A DNA stretch of 64,000 nucleotides from Pseudomonas sp. 10S4 (GTDB lineage: Bacteria > Pseudomonadota > Gammaproteobacteria > Pseudomonadales > Pseudomonadaceae). Shown one piece after another: positions 10,745 to 19,545 of this stretch. The stretch lies in the NCBI RefSeq assembly GCF_034344865.1, contig NZ_CP133774.1, positions 4,960,001 to 5,024,000 of the forward strand, written 5' to 3'. The notes beneath the pieces were generated by a model. It was not told where the DNA came from and searched no databases. It saw nothing but the letters and a program-made list of their open reading frames with translations. Within the stretch, counting starts at the first letter, position 1. The number at the start of each line of letters is the position of its first letter. A program made the translations under genes and the position numbers.

Positions 10745-11795
10745 CCTGCGGCGTTTGCTGCTGATCGTGCCGACCTTGTTGTGCATTCTGCTGGTCAACT
10801 TCGTCATCGTGCAGGCCGCGCCGGGTGGGCCGGTGGAGCAAGCCATCGCCCGTTTGCAGGGCATCGGCGTTGGCGGTGGGGTGGGCGGCGGGCATGTCGA
10901 GACGGTCGGTGGTGAGTCCCGCGCCACCCGAGGCCTGGACCCGAAACTGGTGGCGGATATCGAGCGTCAGTACGGCTTCGATAAACCCGCCGGTGAACGC
11001 CTGTGGCTGATGCTCAAAAGCTACGCGCGGTTGGATTTCGGCTCGAGTTTTTTCCGTGGCGCATCAGTGATTGATCTGATCCTGCAAAAGCTCCCGGTGA
11101 CCCTGTCGCTCGGCTTGTGGGCGACGCTGATCACCTATCTGGTGTCGATCCCGCTGGGGATTCGCAAAGCGGTGCACCACGGCTCGGCGTTCGATGTCTG
11201 GAGCAGCGCAGCGATCATCATCGGTTACGCGATGCCGGGGTTTCTGTTCGCGTTGTTGCTGATCGTGGTGTTCGGCGGCGGCACGGTGCTGGACTGGTTT
11301 CCGGTGCGCGGTTTGGTCTCGGAAAACTTCGCCGAGCTCTCGGCCTGGGGCAAGGTCGCGGACTACTTCTGGCACCTGGTGCTGCCAGTCAGCGCATTGG
11401 TGATCGGCGGGTTTGCGACGTTGACGATCCTGACCAAAAACAGCTTTCTCAACGAGATCTCCCGGCTGTACGTGGTGACGGCGCGGGCCAAAGGCTTGAG
11501 CGAAAACCAGGTGCTGTACGGTCATGTGTTTCGTAACGCGATGCTGTTGGTGGTCGCCGGTTTGCCCCAGGCACTGGTGACAGTGTTCTTCGGCGGCTCG
11601 TTGCTGATCGAAGTGATCTTCTCCCTCGATGGTCTTGGCCGCATGAGCTACGAAGCCGCCGTCGCCCGGGACTACCCGGTGGTGTTCGGCTCGCTGTTCA
11701 TCTTCACCCTGTTTGGGCTGCTGATAAAACTGTTGGGCGACCTCTGCTACACGCTGGTCGACCCGCGCATCGATTTCACCGCGAGGGCTGCCTGA
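10731..11795 (+). CDS. yejB: YejB-like ABC transporter permease
   Basis: Inner-membrane permease of 354 residues in the DppB/OppB class. It begins [19 protein letters not shown] (first membrane span), has a periplasmic insert containing a Gly-rich stretch near residue 45 typical of YejB, and then several spans. The cytoplasmic EAA loop appears as [19 protein letters not shown] near residue 255. It overlaps yejA by 14 bases and yejE by one base (TGATG), so translation of the operon is coupled. It forms the heterodimeric channel with the next gene product. Confidence 0.9.
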   Translation: MWGYSLRRLLLIVPTLLCILLVNFVIVQAAPGGPVEQAIARLQGIGVGGGVGGGHVETVGGESRATRGLDPKLVADIERQYGFDKPAGERLWLMLKSYARLDFGSSFFRGASVIDLILQKLPVTLSLGLWATLITYLVSIPLGIRKAVHHGSAFDVWSSAAIIIGYAMPGFLFALLLIVVFGGGTVLDWFPVRGLVSENFAELSAWGKVADYFWHLVLPVSALVIGGFATLTILTKNSFLNEISRLYVVTARAKGLSENQVLYGHVFRNAMLLVVAGLPQALVTVFFGGSLLIEVIFSLDGLGRMSYEAAVARDYPVVFGSLFIFTLFGLLIKLLGDLCYTLVDPRIDFTARAA

Positions 11796-12817
11796 TGCTG
11801 ACGTTGTCTCCCATAGGCCAGCGGCGCTGGGCACGGTTCAAGGCGCATCGGCGCGGTTGGTGGTCGTTGTGGCTGTTTCTGGCGCTGTTCGGTCTGAGCC
11901 TGGGCGGTGAATTGGTGGCCAATGACAAGCCGCTGCTGGTCTCGTATCAGGGCGAGTGGTACTTCCCGGCGTTCAAGCGCTACACCGAGCAGGATTTTGG
12001 CGGCGAGCTGCCATTTCAGCCGGACTATCGCAGCCTGCAAACAAAGGAATTGATCGAGGGGCAGGGCGGCTGGTTGTTGTTTGCGCCGATTCCGTTCGGG
12101 TTCGATACGGTCAATTACGACTTGACCGAACCGGCGCCGAGCCCGCCGTCGTTTGAGAACTGGCTGGGCACCGACGATCAGGCTCGGGACGTATTGGCGC
12201 GGGTGATTTTCGGCACGCGGATCTCACTGTTGTTCGCCCTTGCATTGACCGCCGCCAGTGCGCTGATCGGTATCGCTGCCGGCGCGTTGCAGGGTTATTA
12301 CGGCGGCTGGATCGATTTGCTCGGTCAGCGGTTGTTGGAGGTTTGGTCGGGGCTGCCGGTGTTGTATCTGCTGATTATTTTGTCGGGTTTCGTCGAGCCG
12401 AATTTCTGGTGGCTACTGGGGATCATGGCGCTGTTTTCCTGGCTGAGCCTGGTGGACGTGGTGCGCGCCGAATTCCTGCGCAGTCGCGGGCTGGAGTATG
12501 TGAAAGCCGCGCGGGCGTTGGGCGTCGGCGATGCTCAAGTGATGTGGCGGCACATTTTACCCAATGCCATGAGCGCGACCCTGACGTACCTGCCGTTCAT
12601 TCTGACCGGCGCCATTGCGACTTTGTCAGCGCTGGATTTTCTCGGTTTCGGTATGCCGGCCGGCAGTGCATCGCTCGGTGAATTGATCGGCCAGGGCAAA
12701 AACAATCTGCAAGCGCCGTGGCTGGGTTTGACGGCGTTTTTCGCCTTGGCACTGATTCTGTCGTTGCTGGTGTTTATCGGCGAGGCCTGCCGTGATGCGT
12801 TTGATCCTAGGACTTGA
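11795..12817 (+). CDS. yejE: YejE-like ABC transporter permease
   Basis: Second permease, 340 residues, DppC/OppC class. The first span lies at about residues 23-43, followed by the long YejE-type periplasmic segment containing LLVSYQGEWYFPAFKRY and then FENWLGTDDQARDVLARVI. The EAA loop is AARALGVGDAQVMWRHILPN near residue 240. Start ATG overlaps the yejB stop by one base; the ATPase gene starts two bases after its stop. Partner of YejB in the channel. Confidence 0.9.
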   Translation: MLTLSPIGQRRWARFKAHRRGWWSLWLFLALFGLSLGGELVANDKPLLVSYQGEWYFPAFKRYTEQDFGGELPFQPDYRSLQTKELIEGQGGWLLFAPIPFGFDTVNYDLTEPAPSPPSFENWLGTDDQARDVLARVIFGTRISLLFALALTAASALIGIAAGALQGYYGGWIDLLGQRLLEVWSGLPVLYLLIILSGFVEPNFWWLLGIMALFSWLSLVDVVRAEFLRSRGLEYVKAARALGVGDAQVMWRHILPNAMSATLTYLPFILTGAIATLSALDFLGFGMPAGSASLGELIGQGKNNLQAPWLGLTAFFALALILSLLVFIGEACRDAFDPRT

Positions 12818-12818
12818 G

Positions 12819-14439
12819 ATGAACGATAACCTGATGGAGTTGCGCAACCTGCGGGTGGCGTTTAACGGCTGTGAAGTTGTGCACGGGATTGATCTGGATA
12901 TTCGACCCGGTGAATGCCTGGCGTTGGTGGGCGAGTCGGGTTCCGGCAAATCGGTGACCGCTCACAGCATTCTGCAATTGCTTGAGCCTTCGACGACCCG
13001 CATCGAAGGCAGCATTCGCTACGGCGGCGAAGAATTGCTGGGCGCTTCTTCCAAGCGTCTGCGGCAACTGCGCGGTAACCGTATCGCGATGATTTTTCAG
13101 GAGCCGATGAGTTCGCTGAATCCGCTGCACACCATCGAACGGCAATTGGGTGAAACCTTGGCGTTGCACAAAGGTTTGGCCGGTGCTGTAGCGCGCAAGC
13201 GCATTCTGGAATTGCTGGAACTGGTGGGCATTCAGCAGGCTTCGAATCGTCTGAAGGCTTATCCTCACCAACTCTCTGGTGGTCAGCGGCAACGGGTGAT
13301 GATTGCCATGGCGCTGGCCTGCGAACCCGAGCTGCTGATCGCCGACGAGCCGACCACCGCGCTCGACGTCACCGTGCAGCGGCAAGATTTTGCTGCTGCT
13401 CAAAGACCTGCAACAGCGTTTGGGCATGGCGCTACTGATCATCAGCCACGACTTGAATCTGGTGCGCAGCATTGCCCAGCGGGTGGCGGTGATGCGTGGC
13501 GGGGAGATTGTCGAGCAGGCGTCTTGCGAGCAATTGTTCAGCGCACCTCAGCATCCATACAGCGTCGAATTGCTGAATGCCGAACCCGGCGGCACAGCGT
13601 TGTGTCGCGACGATGCTGAAACGTTGCTTGCGGTCAGTGACCTGAAAGTCTGGTTCCCGCTGAGTGGCGGCTGGTTGCGGCCCAAGGCGTATCTCAAGGC
13701 TGTGAACGGTATCGATTTGAACCTGCAACGGGGCAAGACCTTGGGCATTGTCGGTGAGTCGGGTTCCGGCAAGTCGACGTTGGGCCAGGCGATTCTGCGG
13801 TTGATCGATGCCCAGGGCAGCATTCGCTTTCAGGCTCAGGCGCTGGAGTCGTTGAACGGCAAAGCGCTGCGCCCCTTGCGCAAGCGCCTGCAGGTGGTGT
13901 TTCAGGACCCGTTCGGCAGCCTGAGCCCGCGCCTGAGCGTGGAGCAGATCATTGCTGAAGGCTTGCAGGTTCACAGCGACCTGAACGCCGGGCAGCGCGA
14001 GCAAGCGGTGATTGATGTGTTGAGGGAAGTCGGCCTCGATCCGGCGACCCGACACCGCTATCCCCATGAGTTTTCCGGTGGTCAGCGGCAGCGGATTGCG
14101 ATTGCTCGGGCGTTGGTGCTCAAGCCTGATCTGATCTTGCTGGATGAACCGACTTCAGCGCTGGATCGCACGGTGCAGAAGCAAATCGTCGCGTTGTTGC
14201 GCAGGCTTCAGGAGGAGCATGGTTTGACCTATCTGTTCATCAGCCACGATCTGGCGGTAGTACGGTCGCTGGCCCATGACTTGATCGTGATGAAGGAGGG
14301 TGAAGTGCTGGAGCGCGGCGCCACGGCCGAGCTGTTCGACTCGGCGAGGCATCCGTATACGCGGGAGTTGTTGGCGGCATCTTTTACAGAACACCACAGA
14401 CCCAATGTGGGAGCGGGCTTGCTCGCGAAAGCTGAGTAA
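12819..14439 (+). CDS. yejF: YejF-like ABC transporter ATPase, two fused nucleotide-binding domains (frameshift near 13386)
   Basis: Restored length is 539 residues with two complete ABC ATPase domains. The first has Walker A GESGSGKS near residue 35, signature LSGGQRQRV and Walker B LLIADEPT; the second has GESGSGKST, FSGGQRQRI and LILLDEPTSALD. An extra G at 13386, just after the first Walker B region, throws the frame; the protein resumes at ILLLLKDLQQRLG. Start ATG at 12819 lies two bases after the yejE stop; an earlier ATG inside yejE is less likely. The last eleven residues (NVGAGLLAKAE) are encoded by a REP element, so the tail is probably an accidental extension. It powers the YejBE permease. 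Confidence 0.87.
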
Positions 14440-14497
14440 CAGTCAACATCAACGTTGAATGTTAAATCGTCTTCGCGAGCAAGCCCGCTCCCACAAG
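14406..14497. repeat. REPIN (inverted REP pair) overlapping the 3' end of yejF
   Basis: GTGGGAGCGGGCTTGCTCGCG lies inside the last codons of yejF, and the inverse copy CGCGAGCAAGCCCGCTCCCAC follows after about 45 bases. It sits between the convergent yejF and amidohydrolase genes. Confidence 0.9.
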
Positions 14498-14525
14498 GGA
14501 CTGTTGGTGATTGTGAAGTCGGTGA

Positions 14526-16484
14526 TCAGAACGCGAAACAGGAGCAACCAAACGCCCCCCAAAACCCTTGGAAATCACTGACTGGCGCCGATGACAACCG
14601 CGCCTGTTGGTGACTGTGGGCATGCACTGCACACGCCCCGACACACTGGTGAACCTGCGCCGTCAGCGGCGCCAACGGTTTCCAGTGCCCCGGCACTTTG
14701 GCTACCGGCGACCACTCCGGCACCACCGGAATCGGCGGTGGTGACAGCTTGTCGAACTCGACGCTGCCGTAAACGATCTTGCCATCGACGATGGTCAGCA
14801 CCGATTCGATCCACTTGATCGCTTCGTCCTCGATGTGGAAATAGTCCGCCGACAGCGCAATCAAGTCCGCGAGTTGCCCGACTTTGATCTGGCCTTTCTG
14901 GCCCTGCTCGGACGAGAACCAGGCGCTGCCGTGGGTGAACAGCTCCAGCGCCGTGTCGCGGCTCAAGCCTTGCGGGTACAGCTCCAGGCCGCCGACGGTG
15001 CGGCCGCTGACCAGCCAGTACAGCGAAGTCCAGGGGTTATAACTCGACACGCGGGTGGCGTCGGTGCCGGCGCCGACCGGGATGCCTTCGGCCAGCATTC
15101 GGGCAATCGGCGGGGTGTGCTCGGCAGCCTTGGCGCCGTAGCGGTCAACAAAGTACTCGCCCTGAAACGCCATGCGATCCTGAATCGCAATGCCGCCGCC
15201 CAAGGCTTTGACCCGCTCGATGTTCTGTGGGGTGATGGTTTCGGCATGGTCAAAAAACCACGGCAAGCCATCGAACGGAATGTCGCGGTTGACCTTCTCG
15301 AACACGTCGAGCATGCGGCCGATGGATTCGTTGTAAGTGGCGTGCAGGCGGAATGGCCAACGCTGTTCCACCAAGTGGCGCACCACCGGTTCCAGTTCCT
15401 GCTCCATGGTTTGCGGCAAGTCTGGGCGCGGCTCAAGGAAGTCTTCGAAGTCCGCGGCCGAGAACACCAGCATTTCCCCGGCACCGTTGTGCCGCAGGAA
15501 GTCGTTGCCCTGACCGTACTGGGAGGTGCTGGTCCAGTTCTTGAAGTCGCTCAGCTCTTCCTTGGGTTTTTGGGTGAACAGGTTGTAGGCGATGCGCACC
15601 GTGAGTTGCTTGTCGTTGGCCAATTGCTGGATGACTTGGTAGTCGTCCGGGTAATTCTGGTAACCGCCGCCGGCATCGATGGCGCTGGTGAGGCCGAGAC
15701 GATTGAGTTCACGCATGAATTGGCGGGTCGAGTTGACCTGATATTCCAGCGGCAACTTCGGCCCCTTGGCCAGGGTCGAGTAGAGAATCATCGCGTTCGG
15801 CCGGGCGATCAGCATGCCGGTCGGGTCGCCGTTGGAATCACGCACGATCTCGCCACCCGGCGGGTTTGGCGTGTCGCGGGTGTAGCCGACCACTTTCAGC
15901 GCCGCGCGGTTGAGCAGGGCGCGATCGTACAGGTGCAGGACGAACACAGGAGTGTCGGGTGCAGCTTTGTTCAGTTCTTCAATCGTCGGCAGGCGCTTTT
16001 CGGCGAACTGGAATTCGGTCCAGCCACCGACCACCCGCACCCATTGCGGCGTGGGTGTGCGATCAGCCTGTTCCTTGAGCAGGCGCAAGGCATCGACCAA
16101 CGAAGGCACGCCTTCCCAGCGCAATTCGAGGTTGTAATTGAGGCCGCCGCGAATCAGGTGCAAGTGCGAGTCGTTTAGGCCCGGGATCACCGTGCGACCG
16201 TGCAGGTCGATGATTTGCGTGCCAGGGCCTTGCAGGGCCATGGCCTGGGCATCGCTGCCGACCACCACGAAGCGTCCGTCCTTGATCGCGACGGCACTGG
16301 CCTGGGGTTTCTTGCGGTCGACGGTGTGCAGGCGTCCGTTGTACAGAATCAGATCGGCCGGGGCATCGGGCATGGTTTTACTCCCTGCGAAAAGTGGGCT
16401 GACCCAGGCGCCGACGGCGCCTGCCGAAAGGCCATGCAGTACACGGCGGTGATTGAATCCGTCGTGGTCGTCAGGTGGACTCAT
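14526..16484 (-). CDS. Exported amidohydrolase (YtcJ/NfdA-like, Amidohydro_3)
   Basis: About 652 residues from ATG 16484, chosen because a GGAG site stands nine bases upstream; an upstream in-frame ATG at 16574 lacks this. The N-terminus has a twin-arginine-like pattern (HRRVLHGLSAGAVGAWVSP, about residues 12-30), suggesting Tat export of a folded metalloenzyme. The HxH metal motif NDSHLHL covers residues 105-110; FFDHAETITPQ and GAGTDATRVSSYNPW supply later metal or substrate residues. The C-terminal SDFQGFWGAFGCSCFAF tail is characteristic of a Pseudomonas subgroup. Family members hydrolyse amide or formamide bonds in small molecules. Its position convergent with the TonB-Yej uptake operon suggests, but does not prove, processing of the imported compound. 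Confidence 0.82.
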   Translation of the reverse strand: MSPPDDHDGFNHRRVLHGLSAGAVGAWVSPLFAGSKTMPDAPADLILYNGRLHTVDRKKPQASAVAIKDGRFVVVGSDAQAMALQGPGTQIIDLHGRTVIPGLNDSHLHLIRGGLNYNLELRWEGVPSLVDALRLLKEQADRTPTPQWVRVVGGWTEFQFAEKRLPTIEELNKAAPDTPVFVLHLYDRALLNRAALKVVGYTRDTPNPPGGEIVRDSNGDPTGMLIARPNAMILYSTLAKGPKLPLEYQVNSTRQFMRELNRLGLTSAIDAGGGYQNYPDDYQVIQQLANDKQLTVRIAYNLFTQKPKEELSDFKNWTSTSQYGQGNDFLRHNGAGEMLVFSAADFEDFLEPRPDLPQTMEQELEPVVRHLVEQRWPFRLHATYNESIGRMLDVFEKVNRDIPFDGLPWFFDHAETITPQNIERVKALGGGIAIQDRMAFQGEYFVDRYGAKAAEHTPPIARMLAEGIPVGAGTDATRVSSYNPWTSLYWLVSGRTVGGLELYPQGLSRDTALELFTHGSAWFSSEQGQKGQIKVGQLADLIALSADYFHIEDEAIKWIESVLTIVDGKIVYGSVEFDKLSPPPIPVVPEWSPVAKVPGHWKPLAPLTAQVHQCVGACAVHAHSHQQARLSSAPVSDFQGFWGAFGCSCFAF

Positions 16485-16648
16485 GGCTGTGTTCTCCGCA
16501 TGACTCTTCATAAAAAAAGTCGGACTGAACAGCCGATGTCTGACGCATGCGGCCAGAAGGAATATAGACCGCAAATCCGCGGGCGGCCTGTTTTAACTGT
16601 TGGGCAGATCGGTTAGATTCCGCGCCCGCCCAAACAAGGATGTAGACG

Positions 16649-16916
16649 ATGATTAAACTCAGTAACCCGAAAGGTATCTTGATCGCTGCGCTGATCGCCG
16701 TCGGTTTGGTCGGGACTTATCTGTATGCCGGCCAGGGCAACAACCTCCCGGACACGGTGATGATGACGGCTAACTCTACGGATCAGCCTCAGGCTCGAAG
16801 GCGATGAGGGTGAACTCCGTTTTGCCGATAATGTGACCGAGGTCAACAGCGTCGACGCGTTGGAAGAAGAACACACCAAAGTGTTCGAAGAAATGGATGA
16901 CGCCGGTTCGCGTTGA
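16649..16916 (+). CDS. Small single-span membrane protein, about 88 aa (frameshift near 16788)
   Basis: Not recognised as a named family. The start ATG follows an AAGGATG-type site. Residues 1-28 hold a short basic end (MIKLSNPKG) and a hydrophobic span (ILIAALIAVGLVGTYLYA), then NNLPDTVMMTANSTDQ. In the present sequence the frame closes soon after. If one C at about 16788 is dropped, the reading continues LRLEGDEGELRFADN and ends in an acidic tail (EEEHTKVFEEMDDAGSR) to 16914-16916. The combined protein of about 88 residues looks real because both halves have coherent composition and the switch is a one-base event like others in this window. Likely inner-membrane with an acidic periplasmic tail. 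It is divergent from the amidohydrolase gene. Confidence 0.55.
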
Positions 16917-16929
16917 GCCCTGAAACGAC

Positions 16930-16953
16930 GAATCCCGCCATATAGGCGGGATT
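16930..16953. terminator. Stem-loop between convergent genes
   Basis: GAATCCCGCC and GGCGGGATTC form a perfect ten-base stem around ATAT, between the small membrane protein gene and the SCP2 gene. There is no long T-run on either side, so it is a weak or bidirectional terminator candidate. Confidence 0.6.
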
Positions 16954-16996
16954 CGTGTGCAGCAAGAGAGGCTCCCCAGGGCGGGGAGCCATCATC

Positions 16997-17311
16997 TTAC
17001 GACGGGAACAGCTCGGACAGTTTCATCGCCAGCATCATGTCGCCTTCAGCGCGCAGTTTGCCGCCCATGAACGCTTGCATGCCGTCGGTCGAACCGTCGA
17101 CGATGCCTTCCAGGGTTTCACCGTCCATCACCAGAGTGACCTGGGCATCCGGGTTTTCGCCTTCTTTGAGCTCGCAGGTGCTGTCTTTGACGATCAGCGA
17201 GAAGTTCTTGGTGTCGTCGATGCGGAAACCGAATACCAGGTCCAGACCGGCAGCAGCGGCTGGGTTGAACTTGGCTTTCATTGCTTGTACGGCATCAGCT
17301 ACGGAGGTCAT
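16997..17311 (-). CDS. SCP2 sterol-binding domain protein
   Basis: 104 residues, the whole protein being one SCP2 fold: MTSVADAVQAMKAKFNP, a central DDTKNFSLIVKDSTCELKEG, then AQVTLVMDGETLEGIVDG and GKLRAEGDMMLAMKLSELF. This domain forms a hydrophobic pocket that carries lipids in eukaryotes; the bacterial single-domain versions have no agreed substrate. Start ATG at 17311. The histidine phosphatase gene lies upstream on the same strand 64 bases away, so they may be co-transcribed. Confidence 0.88.
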   Translation of the reverse strand: MTSVADAVQAMKAKFNPAAAAGLDLVFGFRIDDTKNFSLIVKDSTCELKEGENPDAQVTLVMDGETLEGIVDGSTDGMQAFMGGKLRAEGDMMLAMKLSELFPS

Positions 17312-17375
17312 GGTTCGATCCTTTCTTGGGTAATTAGAGCTGGGTGATTACAGCCAGGGTCACAATAGTCCGGAC

Positions 17376-18086
17376 TCAGCGAAACGTGATGAGTTCCGGG
17401 GCCTTCAGCAGTTGCAGGTGTACATGACTGTTGAAGGAAGCCAGGGCCACCTCGCGACCACGAAACTTCAGTTGGTGGAGCGAGGTGTTGACGATTTGCC
17501 AGTTGAGCTCAAAGGCCTGCCGGGCAGGCATTTGCGTAATGAGGTGGAGCAGGGCAGTGATGGTGCCGCCGGAGGTGAATACGGCGATTTTCTGGGTGTT
17601 GTCGGCTTGTTCAAGGATGCGGTTCAGTCCGCCTTGCACGCGCTCGACAAACCCCAGCCAGCTTTCCAGGCCCGGTGTGTCGTAAGTGCCGGCCAGCCAG
17701 CGCTCGATGATCAGGGAAAAGATGCGCTGGAACTCAGCACGGTTTTGCGCCGCGTTGCGCAGGAAGTTCAGCGCTTCGGGCTCATCCGCCAACATGGCCG
17801 GCAAAAGGGCGCGGATCACCGCGTCGGCGTCGAATTCGTTGAAAGCGGAATCGATTTCCAGCGTCGGCACCGGCAGGCCCACGGCGGCGTACTGTTCCAG
17901 CGCGCTGTTGGCGGTATGTTGCTGACGGCGCAAGTCCCCCGACAGACAGCGATCGAAGCTGAGACCCAGCTCAGCGAGGTGCTGGCCGATGATTTCTGCC
18001 TGGCGAATACCGGTCGGCGACAGGACGTCGTAGTCGTCTGCACCAAAGGAGGCCTGGCCATGTCGAATCAAATAGATGCTGCCCAC
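17376..18086 (-). CDS. Histidine phosphatase family protein (phosphoglycerate mutase-like)
   Basis: The catalytic RHG motif is at the very N-terminus in GSIYLIRHGQASFG, which argues for the GTG start at 18086 (about 236 residues) rather than the upstream ATG at 18149, which would add 21 unrelated residues. LSPTGIRQAEIIGQHLAEL, CLSGDLRRQQHTA (second catalytic Arg) and FTSGGTITALLHL (second catalytic His region altered to a Ser/Gly-rich loop) follow the usual order. Family members act on phosphosugars, phosphoproteins or nucleotides; the substrate cannot be predicted. It is divergent from sohB. Confidence 0.82.
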   Translation of the reverse strand: MGSIYLIRHGQASFGADDYDVLSPTGIRQAEIIGQHLAELGLSFDRCLSGDLRRQQHTANSALEQYAAVGLPVPTLEIDSAFNEFDADAVIRALLPAMLADEPEALNFLRNAAQNRAEFQRIFSLIIERWLAGTYDTPGLESWLGFVERVQGGLNRILEQADNTQKIAVFTSGGTITALLHLITQMPARQAFELNWQIVNTSLHQLKFRGREVALASFNSHVHLQLLKAPELITFR

Positions 18087-18290
18087 GTCCGCGTCATCCC
18101 GGTACGTTGAAGGTTTGGCGAGGTTATGAGGATGGCAGTGAGCTGTCAATGAAAAAACATACGCTTGTTTGAAATGCCCGTTACAGGCCTGTTGCCAGAG
18201 GTTTCACGGCTGGCCCCAAAGGCGGGGCATGGGTATGCTGACGTTATCCCGCGCGCGTATATGCGGCGCATTGCATTAAAGGAGTCCTGT

Positions 18291-19313
18291 GTGGAGTTTT
18301 TTGCCGAGTACGCCAGTTTTCTGGCCAAGACCGTGACACTGGTGGTCGCCATTCTGGTGGTGCTGGCCAGTTTCGCGGCATTGCGCAGCAAAGGTCGGCG
18401 CAAGTCGGCCGGTCAGTTGCAGGTCAGCAAACTCAATGATTTCTACAAAGGGCTGCGCGAACGCCTGGAGCAAACCTTGCTCGACAAGGACCAGCTCAAG
18501 GCCCTGCGCAAGTCCCAGGCTAAAACCGAGAAAAAACAGAAGAAAAAACCCGAAGCCAAGGGCCGGGTGTTTGTGCTGGATTTCGACGGCGACATCAAGG
18601 CTTCCGCCACCGAAAGCCTGCGCCACGAAATCACCGCGCTACTGACCCTCGCGACCCCAAAGGACGAAGTGGTTCTGCGTCTTGAAAGTGGCGGCGGCAT
18701 GGTCCACAGCTATGGCCTGGCGTCGTCGCAACTGGCGCGCATCCGTGAGGCGGGCGTGCCGCTGACCGTGTGCATCGACAAGGTCGCGGCCAGCGGCGGC
18801 TACATGATGGCGTGCATCGGCGAGAAAATTATCAGCGCGCCGTTCGCCATCCTCGGCTCCATCGGCGTGGTGGCGCAGTTGCCCAACATCAACCGCTTGC
18901 TGAAAAAGCACGACATCGACTTTGAAGTGCTGACTGCCGGCGAGTACAAGCGCACGCTGACGGTGTTTGGCGAAAACACCGAGAAGGGCCGGGAAAAGTT
19001 CCAGGAAGACCTGGACATCACCCACCAACTATTCAAGAACTTCGTCTCCCGCTACCGTCCGCAATTGGACATCAATGAAGTGGCCACCGGCGAAGTCTGG
19101 CTCGGTGTCGCGGCGCTGGACAAGCAACTGGTGGACGAACTCAAGACCAGTGACGAATACCTCGCCGAGCGCGCCAAGGGCGCCGAGCTGTTTCACTTGC
19201 ACTACGCCGAACGCAAGAGCTTGCAGGAGCGTGTCGGCCTGGCTGCCAGCGGTTCGATTGATCGGGTGCTGTTGACCTGGTGGAGCCGACTGACCCAACA
19301 ACGCTTCTGGTAA
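18291..19313 (+). CDS. sohB: Protease SohB, S49 family
   Basis: 340 residues from GTG 18291, which is preceded by a good AAAGGAG site; ORFs starting further upstream lack such a site. An N-terminal membrane span lies at about residues 10-30 (FLAKTVTLVVAILVVLASF), followed by a basic cytoplasmic or linker stretch with KKQKKKPEAKG. The S49 peptidase domain carries nucleophile Ser168 in AASGGYMMAC and general base Lys220 in LTAGEYKRTL, the spacing usual for SohB/SppA. SohB is an inner-membrane periplasmic endopeptidase. A clear terminator follows the stop codon. Confidence 0.93.
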   Translation: MEFFAEYASFLAKTVTLVVAILVVLASFAALRSKGRRKSAGQLQVSKLNDFYKGLRERLEQTLLDKDQLKALRKSQAKTEKKQKKKPEAKGRVFVLDFDGDIKASATESLRHEITALLTLATPKDEVVLRLESGGGMVHSYGLASSQLARIREAGVPLTVCIDKVAASGGYMMACIGEKIISAPFAILGSIGVVAQLPNINRLLKKHDIDFEVLTAGEYKRTLTVFGENTEKGREKFQEDLDITHQLFKNFVSRYRPQLDINEVATGEVWLGVAALDKQLVDELKTSDEYLAERAKGAELFHLHYAERKSLQERVGLAASGSIDRVLLTWWSRLTQQRFW

Positions 19314-19325
19314 TTCTCCTTCAAA

Positions 19326-19356
19326 ACCCGGTCACTGTCGGTGATCGGGTTTTTTA
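19326..19356 (+). terminator. Rho-independent terminator after sohB
   Basis: AACCCGGTCAC and GGTGATCGGGTT pair around TGTC, followed by a TTTTTTATT run. Confidence 0.85.
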
Positions 19357-19545
19357 TTGTCCGCAATTTTATATCGGCAGCCCACTATTTATAGCGGTTG
19401 CATAATTAATAAGTGGCGAGGTGGTATTTATATATATCTTGGGTTCGTATTGTTGATTTGTTGGTGGCTATTATGATCGGTTATTGAGTTTTTTAATAAA
19501 GAGATCTGCCGATAGACTTGGTCGTCCAATCAGTCGTGCAGGTTA

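Noticed and set aside
14835..16178. 447-codon open frame on the plus strand
   Set aside because: Antisense to the amidohydrolase gene; no recognisable domain, and the composition is typical of GC-rich shadow frames.
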